A stretch of 9,727 bases of DNA from an uncultured Polynucleobacter sp. GTDB taxonomy: Bacteria > Pseudomonadota > Gammaproteobacteria > Burkholderiales > Burkholderiaceae. The notes beneath the pieces were generated by a model. It was not told the DNA's origin. It saw nothing but the letters and a program-made list of their open reading frames with translations, and did no database searches. Shown here one piece after another: positions 1 to 6,311 of the stretch. Made by a program: the position numbers and the translations under genes. Where the stretch lies: the NCBI GenBank assembly GCA_937996825.1, contig CALKUJ010000143.1, positions 1-9,727 of the forward strand, in the 5' to 3' direction. Numbering within the stretch: position 1 is the first letter of the stretch; the number at the start of each line of letters is the position of its first letter.

Positions 1-47
1 GACAGTGGCAGCCTGATATGTGAAAGGTATGTGACACGCTTCATCAT
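1..47 (-). CDS. Start of a downstream gene, probably the outer-membrane efflux factor (CusC/SilC-like); partial
   Basis: An open frame starts with ATGATG at 47-42 and runs off the left edge, giving MMKRVTYLSHIRLPL, a basic N-terminus compatible with an export signal. Its ATG overlaps the stop of the upstream small gene (ATGA at 47-44), a usual sign of translational coupling, and a G-rich stretch (GGGGGCG) lies just upstream as a possible ribosome site. In known cusDCBA/silDCBA operons the gene after the small D protein encodes the TolC-like outer-membrane factor, which is why I suggest that identity. Only 15 codons are visible, so the product cannot be recognised from sequence. The alternative start is the second ATG at 44. 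Confidence 0.4.
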   Translation of the reverse strand, partial: MMKRVTYLSHIRLPL

Positions 48-370
48 TTTTCGCCCCCATGGCGAGCTGCGTGCGGGTCTTGTGATTTGGTTGCTTCTGA
101 ATCGGATTGGCTAGTGGCTATTTCCTTGGCGTAAGCGCGCCATCCTCCAATCCGTCCCACGCGATCGTTAGCCTCGCGCCATGGTAGGACCTCTTGATCA
201 GCATAAACTTGATAGCCGCTGATCGCCGATTTGTATTGCAGTTTCGTCGGCAAGCTTATGTTAGTAGTCTCAGGCTTGCTTGGCTGTGCCTCTTGCGCAA
301 TAGCGCTTACTGACAAGAATGCCAAACTACCGAATATGGTTGCTTTGAGTAGGTGAGATTGTTGTTGCAT
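44..370 (-). CDS. Small exported protein of a heavy-metal efflux operon, CusD/SilD-like
   Basis: This encodes a 108-residue protein if started at the ATG at 370-368, preferred because AAAAGG lies 5 bases upstream. A longer form begins at 391 (115 residues) behind a weaker GGAAA. The N-terminus is a typical Sec signal peptide: a basic stretch, a hydrophobic run (ATIFGSLAFLSVSAIA) and an Ala-x-Ala cleavage site before QEAQ. The mature part is small and polar, with a central block YQVYADQEVLPWREANDRVG followed by GGWRAYAKE, and a His/Lys-rich tail. I recall small proteins of this kind as the first gene (cusD, silD) of betaproteobacterial Cus/Sil efflux operons; their biochemical role is not settled. 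The next gene overlaps the stop codon. The divergent two-component genes and the shared box at 446-463 imply metal-inducible expression. The periplasmic location is inferred from the signal peptide. Confidence 0.75.
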   Translation of the reverse strand: MQQQSHLLKATIFGSLAFLSVSAIAQEAQPSKPETTNISLPTKLQYKSAISGYQVYADQEVLPWREANDRVGRIGGWRAYAKEIATSQSDSEATKSQDPHAARHGGEK

Positions 371-409
371 GTGCGCCTTTTGAACATCCATTGGTTTCCA
401 GGCTGTAAT

Positions 410-438
410 TTTGTAGATGTACGCCTGACAATATTCCG
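410..438 (-). promoter_or_regulatory. Candidate leftward promoter for the cusD-like gene
   Basis: Reading leftward, TACAAA (415-410) is a 4/6 match to a -10 element. The matching -35 position (438-433, CGGAAT) is poor, as expected for an activator-dependent promoter. The centre of this -10 is 42 bp from the centre of the CusR-like box at 446-463, exactly mirroring the rightward candidate. Without that symmetry the hexamer would not be convincing. Confidence 0.35.
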
Positions 439-445
439 TCCGCCA

Positions 446-463
446 GATTACATATTTGTTATC
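446..463. promoter_or_regulatory. CusR/CopR-type response-regulator box (inverted repeat)
   Basis: The sequence GATTACATATTTGTTATC is an imperfect inverted repeat: half-sites GATTACA and TGTTATC, one mismatch, 4-base spacer. It has the same layout as the E. coli CusR/HprR box as I recall it, CATTACAAAATTGTAATG (7-4-7). It sits between the divergent efflux and cusRS units, about 63 bases before the cusR start codon. Binding by the product of the gene at 526 is inferred. Confidence 0.65.
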
Positions 464-470
464 TTTGTGT

Positions 471-499
471 CAGGTTCTGAAAATTTGTCACACTAGAGT
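471..499 (+). promoter_or_regulatory. Candidate rightward promoter for cusRS
   Basis: TAGAGT at 494-499 is a 4/6 match to the -10 consensus, with a 17-bp spacer to a non-consensus -35 position at 471-476 (CAGGTT). The weak -35 and the CusR-like box lying directly upstream suggest an activator-dependent, autoregulated promoter. The -10 centre is 42 bp from the box centre, as on the other side. Confidence 0.35.
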
Positions 500-525
500 G
501 CAACGAGCGAAAAAAAAGGAAAGTC

Positions 526-1209
526 GTGAAAATTCTGATCGTAGAAGACGAACCTAAAACAGGTGAATACCTTCGTCAAGGTTTGCATGAAGCTGGATTC
601 GTTGTCGATTTGGCTCAGACTGGCGTAGACGGCTTGCATTTAGCGGAGCAAGGTGAATACGAGCTGGTCATTTTGGATGTGATGCTTCCAGGTTTGAATG
701 GTTGGGAGGTATTGAAAAATATGCGCCAACGCGGTCTGGAAATGCCAGCGATGTTCTTGACTGCACGTGATCAGGTTGAAGACAGGGTCAAGGGTTTGGA
801 GCTTGGTGCTGATGACTACCTTGTCAAACCGTTTTCATTTGCAGAATTGCTTGCACGAGTGCGCACTATTCTCCGCAGAGGACGCAACGGCTCTGAAACC
901 ACGGTTTTAAAGGTGGCTGATTTAGAGTTGGATCTGCTGCGTCGACGAGTTGCACGAGCGGGCAAGCGGATTGATCTCACCGCGAAAGAATTTGGATTGT
1001 TGGAATTGTTGATGCGTAGGCAAGGCGAGGTGTTGCCAAGATCGCTGATTGCCTCACAAGTGTGGGACATGAACTTTGACAGCGACACCAATGTGATCGA
1101 AGTTGCCATGCGTCGATTGCGAGTGAAAATCGACGAAGGACAAGACGTTAAGCTGATCCAGACGGTTCGAGGTATGGGCTATGTACTAGAAGCACCGGAG
1201 GTTTTTTAA
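526..1209 (+). CDS. cusR: Heavy-metal response regulator, OmpR/PhoB type (CusR/CopR/SilR family)
   Basis: This encodes a 227-residue DNA-binding response regulator that would be phosphorylated by the kinase encoded next door and activate metal-efflux genes. The start is GTG at 526, supported by AGGA 5 bases upstream and by the canonical opening MKILIVEDEPKTGEYL. The receiver domain spans about residues 1-117, with acidic pocket E7/D8, phospho-acceptor D51 in LVILDVMLPG, T79 (FLTARD) and K101 (LVKPFSF). The C-terminal winged helix (about 130-225) has the family signatures LTAKEFGLLELL, SQVWDMNFDSDTNVIEVAMR and a closing TVRGMGYVL. Length and motifs match the CusR/CopR/SilR/IrlR heavy-metal family. 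The stop abuts the kinase ATG, so the two genes form one operon. The metal (Cu/Ag rather than Zn/Cd/Co) is inferred from the box at 446-463 and the CusD-like neighbour; a CzcR-like role cannot be excluded. Confidence 0.92.
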   Translation: MKILIVEDEPKTGEYLRQGLHEAGFVVDLAQTGVDGLHLAEQGEYELVILDVMLPGLNGWEVLKNMRQRGLEMPAMFLTARDQVEDRVKGLELGADDYLVKPFSFAELLARVRTILRRGRNGSETTVLKVADLELDLLRRRVARAGKRIDLTAKEFGLLELLMRRQGEVLPRSLIASQVWDMNFDSDTNVIEVAMRRLRVKIDEGQDVKLIQTVRGMGYVLEAPEVF

Positions 1210-2592
1210 ATGTTTCGCAACCTCTCGCTTACGAGTCGCTTGACCATCTTTTTTACGTTGGTTGCCGCTTCTGTTGTATTGGGGCTTGGGTGGATTTTCA
1301 TGGCGTCAGCGGACAGACACTTTTTAGACCTTGATCGCATTGCACTCGAGGACAAGAAACATCTTATTGAAGATATTTTGGCTAATTCCAATTCGGCTGA
1401 AGACGCTCAGTGGCGACTCGGTGAGTCGCTAAGTCATCATCATGGCCTGCTTGTTTCGATTAAAAATTCTGCGGGCAAAATACTTTTTAAATCTAAAGAT
1501 TTTTCATTTTCTGAAAATTCTTCTGTTCCTTTGAACGAGAAAAAAGATCATGGGCTACACACGTTAAGAAACGGAAGTAGCGAATTTCATGTCATTACTT
1601 TCCAAGCAACAGCCAAATACAGTCAAGCAGAAAATTTCTTAGCTTCTTTGGCAATTGATGCAGAGCATCACCAAGAATTTTTGAATGAACTTCGTCGAAG
1701 TCTTGCTGTTTATGCTTTATTTGCGACGCTTATCAGTGGCTTGCTCGGTTGGGTTGCTGCTCATCAGGGAATGGCCCCACTTCGCGCCATGAGATCTCGA
1801 GCTGCGGCAGTTACAGGTCAGCAACTGGCAGAGCGTATGCCTGTAGGTGCTGTTCCAATTGAGATGGCTGATCTGGCTAGAGAGCTGAATCAGATGTTGG
1901 ATAGATTGGAAAATGATTTTCGACGTCTATCAGAGTTTGCCTCAGATCTGGCCCATGAATTACGTACGCCAATCAGTAACCTGCTAACGCAAACACAGGT
2001 GACGCTTTCAACAAAGCGCGATGCTTGTACCTATCGTGACATCCTCGCTTCAAACGCGGAAGAGTTGCAGCGCTTGGGGCGTATGGTGTCTGATATGCTA
2101 TTCCTAGCCAAAACGGAGCGCGGCGTTGACTTGCCTAATAAGGAAAAATTTTCGGCTGGACAGGAGATTCTTGCTTTATGCGAATTTTATGAGGCTGTAG
2201 CCGAGGAGAAGCATATTTCTCTTAAAGCACTAGGGGATGGGTTCATTCTCGGAGATCGTTTGATGTTTCGTCGTGCAGTAAGTAACCTGCTTTCAAATGC
2301 ACTACGACACACTCCGGTAGGCGGCGAGGTGGAAGTGCATGTAGTTGATATGGATTCAAGCACAGAGGTTCTGGTTCAGAACACTGGTCAAGAGATCGAC
2401 TCTGCAGATCTTCCTCGTTTATTCGATCGTTTTTATCGTGCTGATCCCGCTCGCGCTCATCCTGATTCTGATGGTGCGGGATTAGGCTTATCGATTACAA
2501 GAGCGATCGTTGAGGCGCATGGAGGAATAGCCACAGTAACTTCCCAAGAAGGTAAGACGAGGTTTTTTTTAAAGTTCCCTCATTTAGTCTGA
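1210..2592 (+). CDS. cusS: Heavy-metal sensor histidine kinase (CusS/CopS/SilS family)
   Basis: This encodes a 460-residue inner-membrane sensor kinase. TM1 is about residues 11-31 and TM2 about 166-185, enclosing a periplasmic sensor domain of about 130 residues that contains HHH at 76-78 and HH at 153-154, possible metal ligands. A HAMP segment follows (about 186-240). The dimerisation/phosphoacceptor helix carries H249 in FASDLAHELRTPISNL. The ATPase domain has the N box (SNLLSNALRHT, N359/N363), the G1 region VQNTGQEI, the F box LFDRFYR (404-410) and the G2 box GAGLGLSI (422-429). The G1 motif lacks the usual Asp, as I recall for CusS-type kinases. Start: ATG directly after the cusR stop, with GGAGG 8 bases upstream inside cusR. 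It would phosphorylate the CusR-like regulator on periplasmic Cu(I)/Ag(I). The sensor domain is noticeably A/T-rich relative to the kinase core, perhaps only because it diverges fast. Confidence 0.92.
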   Translation: MFRNLSLTSRLTIFFTLVAASVVLGLGWIFMASADRHFLDLDRIALEDKKHLIEDILANSNSAEDAQWRLGESLSHHHGLLVSIKNSAGKILFKSKDFSFSENSSVPLNEKKDHGLHTLRNGSSEFHVITFQATAKYSQAENFLASLAIDAEHHQEFLNELRRSLAVYALFATLISGLLGWVAAHQGMAPLRAMRSRAAAVTGQQLAERMPVGAVPIEMADLARELNQMLDRLENDFRRLSEFASDLAHELRTPISNLLTQTQVTLSTKRDACTYRDILASNAEELQRLGRMVSDMLFLAKTERGVDLPNKEKFSAGQEILALCEFYEAVAEEKHISLKALGDGFILGDRLMFRRAVSNLLSNALRHTPVGGEVEVHVVDMDSSTEVLVQNTGQEIDSADLPRLFDRFYRADPARAHPDSDGAGLGLSITRAIVEAHGGIATVTSQEGKTRFFLKFPHLV

Positions 2593-2637
2593 AGTTAGTG
2601 AATTTTCGTCAGTGTGTAGGACTAAATTCAACTAACT
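2593..2637. terminator. Long hairpin between convergent cusS and cadA, possible bidirectional terminator
   Basis: The left arm AGTTAGTGAATTT (2593-2605) pairs with AAATTCAACTAACT (2624-2637), with one bulged A and an 18-base loop. It begins directly after the cusS stop and lies before the end of the convergent ATPase gene, where a shared terminator is expected. No T-run follows either arm, so it is not a classical intrinsic terminator. It may instead protect mRNA 3' ends. Confidence 0.4.
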
Positions 2638-2659
2638 GAACATAATTCTCTCAATTCAC

Positions 2660-4894
2660 TCAACCTCGCAGTCTCAATAGCCTCATTCCATTGCAGACAA
2701 CCAGCAGACTAGCCCCCATGTCGGCAAACACTGCCATCCACATGGTTGCATCGCTAAAAATCGCCAGCGCTAAAAATACGGCCTTGATCCCGAGCGCCAA
2801 GCTGATGTTTTGCCAGAGTACAGCATGAGTTCGTTTGGATAATCGAATGGTTTCTGGCAGACGGCGCAGGTCATCATTCATCACCACCACATCAGCCGCC
2901 TCCATTGCGGTGTGCGTGCCAGCGCCTCCCATGGCAAAACCAATATTGGCTTTTGCCAAGGCAGGTGCATCATTGATGCCGTCACCTGTCATGGCCGTGA
3001 CGCCAAACCGCTGTTGAAGCTCAGCAATCGCATCTAGTTTGTCTTCTGGCAGCAGGTTGCCTCTAACTTCATCAATCCCTGCTTGCGCTGCTACGGTATG
3101 CGCCGTGGCAATGTTGTCACCCGTCAACATCATGGGTGTCACGCCCATGGACTTCAACTCAGCCACCGCTTGTGTGGACGAGGGTTTGATGGTGTCGGCC
3201 ACAGCACACAAAGCCATCACACGATTGGCATTGGTCAAAATGGTGACGGTTCTTCCCGCTTCTTCGTGAACTTTGAGGCGACTCTCAAGTTCGGCAGAGC
3301 ATTGTTGGCGCTCTTCAATCCAGCGGTGATTTGCCAACGCATAAGGATGCGCCTCAATGACACCTTGCACGCCACGACCTGCAACTGCTTGAAATTCAGT
3401 GACATCTTTTAGCGCTGCTGTGAGACCTTCGGCAATGGCTTTGGACACGGGATGGTCTGAACGAGCAGCAAGACTTTTCGCAATGCTTTGAATGGTTGCA
3501 ACATCAACGCTCGTATCGATGGGTTCAAACGCCACCAATTTGGGCTTACCCTGTGTGATGGTTCCTGTTTTGTCTAGGGCTACCACCCTGATGCTTCTAG
3601 CTTCCTCAAGATAAACACCCCCCTTGATCAAAATGCCTCGACGTGCCCCTGCAGCTAAACCACTGACGACCGTGACTGGGGTGGAAATGACCAAGGCACA
3701 AGGGCAAGCAATGACCAAAAGCACCAAGGCTTTGTAGAGCGCTTGAATCCAAGTCCAGTCTGCAAGCCAAGGCATCAGTACAGCCACAGCAACAGCTAAA
3801 ACAAAGACGGCTGGGGTGTAAATAGTTGCGAATTTATCCACAAACCGTTGGGTTGGGGCACGTGATGCTTGCGCTTGTTCGACGGCGTGGATGATGCGAG
3901 TTAAGGTACTGTCCGAGGCCAGTGCCGTGACCTGAATTTCCAATGATCCTGATTGATTGATGGTGCCTGCATAGACTTCATCACCAGCAGTTTTATCGAC
4001 TGGCAAGCTTTCACCAGTGACAGGGGCTTGATTGACAGCACTGCTACCTGATTTGACGACGCCGTCTAGGGCGATGCGTTCGCCCGGACGCACACGCACA
4101 GTTGCGCCTATTTCAACGGTCTTCACAGGGCACGGCACCCACTGCCCATCAGCTTGCAGAACTTCGGCGTGTTCTGGTGCAAGTGCCAGCAGGCTTTTGA
4201 TGGCGTTGCGAGCACGGTCGACTGCTCGGGCCTCAATCGCTTCAGCAATGGCATACAGTGCCATCACCATAGCGGCTTCTGGCCATTGCCCGATCAGAAA
4301 GGCACCTGTGACGGCGACGGTCATGAGTGCGTTCATATTCAAGCGCCCTCGAACCAAAGCAGAAAGACCTTTGCCGTAGACCGAAAAGCCCGCCAAGGCG
4401 ATCGCACAGGCGGCAAGTGCCATGCCTAGTCCCTTTGAAGTCAAGTCATCTGGCAACGCAAAAGCCAAACCCTCGGCGGCTAAAGACAATATCAAAGCAC
4501 AAATCAACTTGCCCCATGAGTCCCAAAATCTATGCGAAGCAACGCCTTTTGCATTTGCTTTGTCACGCTCGTCGATCAACGGCTCTGGTTTAAAACCCAC
4601 TCTGCGAATGGCATCGATAGATTCGGCCACAACTTGTGGATCAGCGGCAATCGTCAATTCGCGAGCAGTCAGATCGAAGCGCAAACTTCGAATGCCTTGA
4701 ATCGCTACCAACGCCTGACGAATTTCCGATTCCTCAGAAGCACAGTCCATATTTGCAATGCGAAAACGCTGATCATCGTTAGTTAAACCAGCTGCACTGG
4801 GGTGCTCAAAAGTGACAGGCGTTGAAGCGCAAGTCGTCCCGCATTCGCAGGCTGATTGAGTTTTAGTTTGTTGTACTGGCGCTTTGACTGACAT
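2660..4894 (-). CDS. cadA: Zn2+/Cd2+/Pb2+-exporting P1B-type ATPase (CadA/ZntA/PbrA family)
   Basis: This encodes a 744-residue metal-transporting P-type ATPase that pumps divalent soft metals from cytoplasm to periplasm. In order: a cysteine-rich N-terminus (C16, C18, C22), one HMA domain (about 44-105) whose metal loop is MDCASEE (C51), the first membrane helices (about 128-220), the actuator domain with TGES (293-296), the CPC ion-site motif (C397-P398-C399), the phosphorylation motif DKTGT (D441), HP at 481-482, GDN at 592-594, TGDGINDAP (637 on), and a final helix pair with K704 and D725-x-G727. CPC plus DxG in the last helix is the mark of subgroup P1B-2 (Zn/Cd/Pb). The HMA loop has one cysteine followed by Glu (DCxxE) rather than CxxC, a known variant. 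Start: ATG at 4894 with AGGAG upstream. The MerR-type promoter at 4918-4948 and the divergent regulator gene indicate metal induction. Zn, Cd and Pb cannot be distinguished from sequence. Confidence 0.95.
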   Translation of the reverse strand: MSVKAPVQQTKTQSACECGTTCASTPVTFEHPSAAGLTNDDQRFRIANMDCASEESEIRQALVAIQGIRSLRFDLTARELTIAADPQVVAESIDAIRRVGFKPEPLIDERDKANAKGVASHRFWDSWGKLICALILSLAAEGLAFALPDDLTSKGLGMALAACAIALAGFSVYGKGLSALVRGRLNMNALMTVAVTGAFLIGQWPEAAMVMALYAIAEAIEARAVDRARNAIKSLLALAPEHAEVLQADGQWVPCPVKTVEIGATVRVRPGERIALDGVVKSGSSAVNQAPVTGESLPVDKTAGDEVYAGTINQSGSLEIQVTALASDSTLTRIIHAVEQAQASRAPTQRFVDKFATIYTPAVFVLAVAVAVLMPWLADWTWIQALYKALVLLVIACPCALVISTPVTVVSGLAAGARRGILIKGGVYLEEARSIRVVALDKTGTITQGKPKLVAFEPIDTSVDVATIQSIAKSLAARSDHPVSKAIAEGLTAALKDVTEFQAVAGRGVQGVIEAHPYALANHRWIEERQQCSAELESRLKVHEEAGRTVTILTNANRVMALCAVADTIKPSSTQAVAELKSMGVTPMMLTGDNIATAHTVAAQAGIDEVRGNLLPEDKLDAIAELQQRFGVTAMTGDGINDAPALAKANIGFAMGGAGTHTAMEAADVVVMNDDLRRLPETIRLSKRTHAVLWQNISLALGIKAVFLALAIFSDATMWMAVFADMGASLLVVCNGMRLLRLRG

Positions 4895-4917
4895 GACTGT
4901 TACTCCTAGTTGGGTAA

Positions 4918-4948
4918 ATTAGAAACCCTATAGTCACTACAGAGTCAA
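4918..4948 (-). promoter_or_regulatory. MerR-type promoter and operator of the cadA gene
   Basis: Reading leftward, -35 TTGACT (4948-4943) and -10 TCTAAT (4923-4918) are separated by 19 bp, the overlong spacer typical of MerR-family targets. Within it a 21-bp dyad (4925-4945) has arms ACCCTATAGT and ACTACAGAGT around a central C, two mismatches between arms. This closely resembles the CadR/PbrR operator as I recall it (ACCCTATAG...CTACAGGGT). The bound regulator would realign the two hexamers when it carries metal. Confidence 0.88.
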
Positions 4949-4959
4949 GTGCGTAAAAT
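4931..4959 (+). promoter_or_regulatory. Candidate rightward promoter of the MerR-family regulator gene
   Basis: TAGTCA (4931-4936, 4/6) and TAAAAT (4954-4959, 5/6) are spaced by 17 bp. They overlap the operator dyad at 4925-4945, so regulator bound there would also repress its own transcription, the usual arrangement for divergent merR-type genes. Confidence 0.5.
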
Positions 4960-4991
4960 TTAATTTTCAAATCAGTTCTGAAAGGTGCCAC

Positions 4992-5453
4992 ATGAAGATC
5001 GGTGAACTAGCTAAATCTACCCAAACACAGGTGGAGACGATTCGATATTACGAGCGAGAAGGGTTGTTGCCTTCACCGCTGCGCTCGGAAGGCAACTATC
5101 GAATTTATGGCCCCGAACATGCGGCTCGGCTGTCTTTTATCCGGAACTGCAGAAGTCTGGATATGACACTGAACGAAATTCGAACCTTACTGGCTTTCAA
5201 GGACGCACAGCAAGGTGACTGCGATGGTGTGAATGAACTGATCGATACACACATGGCGCACGTTGCGTCAAGGATAAAAGAGTTGCGAACACTTGAGCGC
5301 CAACTCAAAGAATTACGAGAAACTTGTATGGAAGCGCGGGAAACAAGCCAATGCGGCATTCTTGCTGAGTTGTCTGCACGTCCTCGTCGAGGGATTTCGA
5401 GATCAAAAAGCGTTTCAGCTCACATTGGTGGATCGCATTCAAAAAACTTGTAA
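4992..5453 (+). CDS. cadR: MerR-family Cd(II)/Pb(II)-responsive regulator (CadR/PbrR type)
   Basis: This encodes a 153-residue MerR-family dimer. The winged helix-turn-helix covers about residues 1-70 (MKIGELAKSTQTQVETIRYY, then EREGLLP and NYRIY), followed by a long dimerisation helix (about 80-115) and a metal-binding loop. The divalent-metal cysteines are present: C77 (GDCDGVNELID), C112 and C121, the last two spaced CX8C. I recall CX8C as PbrR/ZntR-like, whereas P. putida CadR has CX6C. A short tail, AHIGGSH, resembles the His-containing ends of CadR/PbrR proteins. Start: ATG at 4992 with AAAGG about 6 bases upstream. It is divergent from the P1B-2 ATPase gene and shares its operator region, so it is almost certainly that gene's activator. 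The spacing hints at Pb or Zn as effector, but this is inference. Confidence 0.92.
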   Translation: MKIGELAKSTQTQVETIRYYEREGLLPSPLRSEGNYRIYGPEHAARLSFIRNCRSLDMTLNEIRTLLAFKDAQQGDCDGVNELIDTHMAHVASRIKELRTLERQLKELRETCMEARETSQCGILAELSARPRRGISRSKSVSAHIGGSHSKNL

Positions 5454-5565
5454 TGTCTGAGATGGATATTTACGAGTCAACACAACTGGACACGCTGGTC
5501 GCGTTACTTTGAAAATGGACTAGCTCAAGTTGATGGGATCGCATACAAAGACCAACTTATCCACG

Positions 5566-6168
5566 TCATGACTCGCGGTCGGGTGTTGATGCTCCCGAAC
5601 TTGTCAAAGTATCGATAGCACGCATCACTGTTGCTCGACTAACTAAGTAATCGCGTGCAATCTGGCTGATAGTCTTGCCAAACCCGAATTCCTGCTTCAT
5701 TGCTAAACGGTGCTCACTTGACAGCTTGGGGCGTCGTCCAAGCTTCTTACCTTCACGCTTAGCTCGCTCTAGCCCAGCTTTTGTTCGCTCAATCAGCAAA
5801 TCTCGCTCAAGCTCTGCAACCGCGCTCAGCATCGTATGCATTGCTTTGCCAGCAGGTGAAGTCAGATCCAACAATCCGAGCTGCAGCACGATCACTTTAA
5901 TTTCACGCTGCTCTAACTCGCGAAGTGTTGTACAGACATCAATTGCAGTCCTGCCAAGCCTATCCAGCTTAGAAACAATCAGCGTTTCGCCATTACGGAT
6001 TTTTTGCATCAAACTAGAAAATTCTGGTCGCCGAAGAGCCACAGTGCTACCGCTGATCCCTTCGTCCGCAAACCAAAAATCTATGGTGTGCGCATTTTCG
6101 ATTTCAATGCGCTGGTTTTCAGAAGTCTGATCTTTCGTCGAGACTCGTCCGTACCCAAAATTTGCCAT
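5566..6168 (-). CDS. Serine site-specific recombinase, resolvase/invertase family
   Basis: This encodes a 200-residue small serine recombinase, full length for the family. The catalytic domain starts GYGRVSTKDQTSENQR with nucleophile S10 and R8. SKLDRLGR (66-73) supplies the active-site arginines R70 and R73. The long E helix (about 103-137, AMHTMLSAVAELERDLLIERT) precedes the GRRPKL hinge and a C-terminal helix-turn-helix (about 162-186, KTISQIARDYLVSRATVMRAI). It cuts and rejoins DNA at paired sites through a 5'-phosphoserine link. Start: ATG at 6168 with AGGAG 8 bases upstream. The gap directly upstream holds a candidate three-subsite res, so a resolvase of plasmid dimers or transposon cointegrates is more likely than an invertase. 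No transposase is visible in the window. The gene converges with the MerR-type regulator gene. Confidence 0.93.
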   Translation of the reverse strand: MANFGYGRVSTKDQTSENQRIEIENAHTIDFWFADEGISGSTVALRRPEFSSLMQKIRNGETLIVSKLDRLGRTAIDVCTTLRELEQREIKVIVLQLGLLDLTSPAGKAMHTMLSAVAELERDLLIERTKAGLERAKREGKKLGRRPKLSSEHRLAMKQEFGFGKTISQIARDYLVSRATVMRAIDTLTSSGASTPDRES

Positions 6169-6183
6169 TTCTCTTTCTCCTAT

Positions 6184-6296
6184 TGCTCAAAATCGTCGTT
6201 CAAATCAACTTGCTGTCCACAACTCTTAACCCTAGTTTTTGAACGCATTCTTGAGGCCTTGTCTGAGGTGTTCATAAACGGTCGTTTTCGAACACC
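6184..6296. other. Candidate res recombination site (subsites I, II, III)
   Basis: Subsite I (6267-6296) is a near-perfect palindrome: GGTGTTC, AT, AAACG, a GT centre, CGTTT, TC, GAACACC, with 24 of 28 arm bases paired. Subsite II (about 6214-6245) has the related half-sites TGTCCACAAC and AGTTTTTGAACGC; the latter matches 10 of 13 bases of the right half of site I. The TGT-to-ACR length is 32 versus 26 in site I. A left half-site, TGCTCAAAATCG (6184-6195), marks a weak subsite III. Centres are about 52 and 33 bp apart, close to Tn3/gamma-delta res as I recall it, with the crossover site I farthest from the resolvase gene. Cleavage would be expected at the central GT. Confidence 0.6.
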
Positions 6297-6311
6297 CCCA
6301 AAAGCCTGTAA

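Noticed and set aside
425..430. TGACAA (TTGTCA leftward) as a -35 for the leftward cusD-like unit
   Set aside because: No acceptable -10 lies 16-18 bp downstream in that direction; the activator-type arrangement fits better.
816..1109. Open frame antisense to the response-regulator gene
   Set aside because: It lies wholly inside a well-supported gene, has a Ser/Arg-rich shadow composition and shows no domain.
2835..4786. Several plus-strand open frames antisense to the ATPase gene
   Set aside because: All are covered by the full-length P1B ATPase with intact motifs. Their translations are low-complexity shadows without recognisable features.
5527..5558. AAGTTG/CAACTT inverted repeat as a terminator between the regulator and resolvase genes
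   Set aside because: The stem is only 6 bp with a loop of about 20 bases and no T-run.
6267..6296. Palindrome considered as a transposon terminal repeat
   Set aside because: It is a self-contained dyad with a GT centre just upstream of a serine recombinase gene. No second copy or transposase is seen, so a recombinase subsite explains it better.
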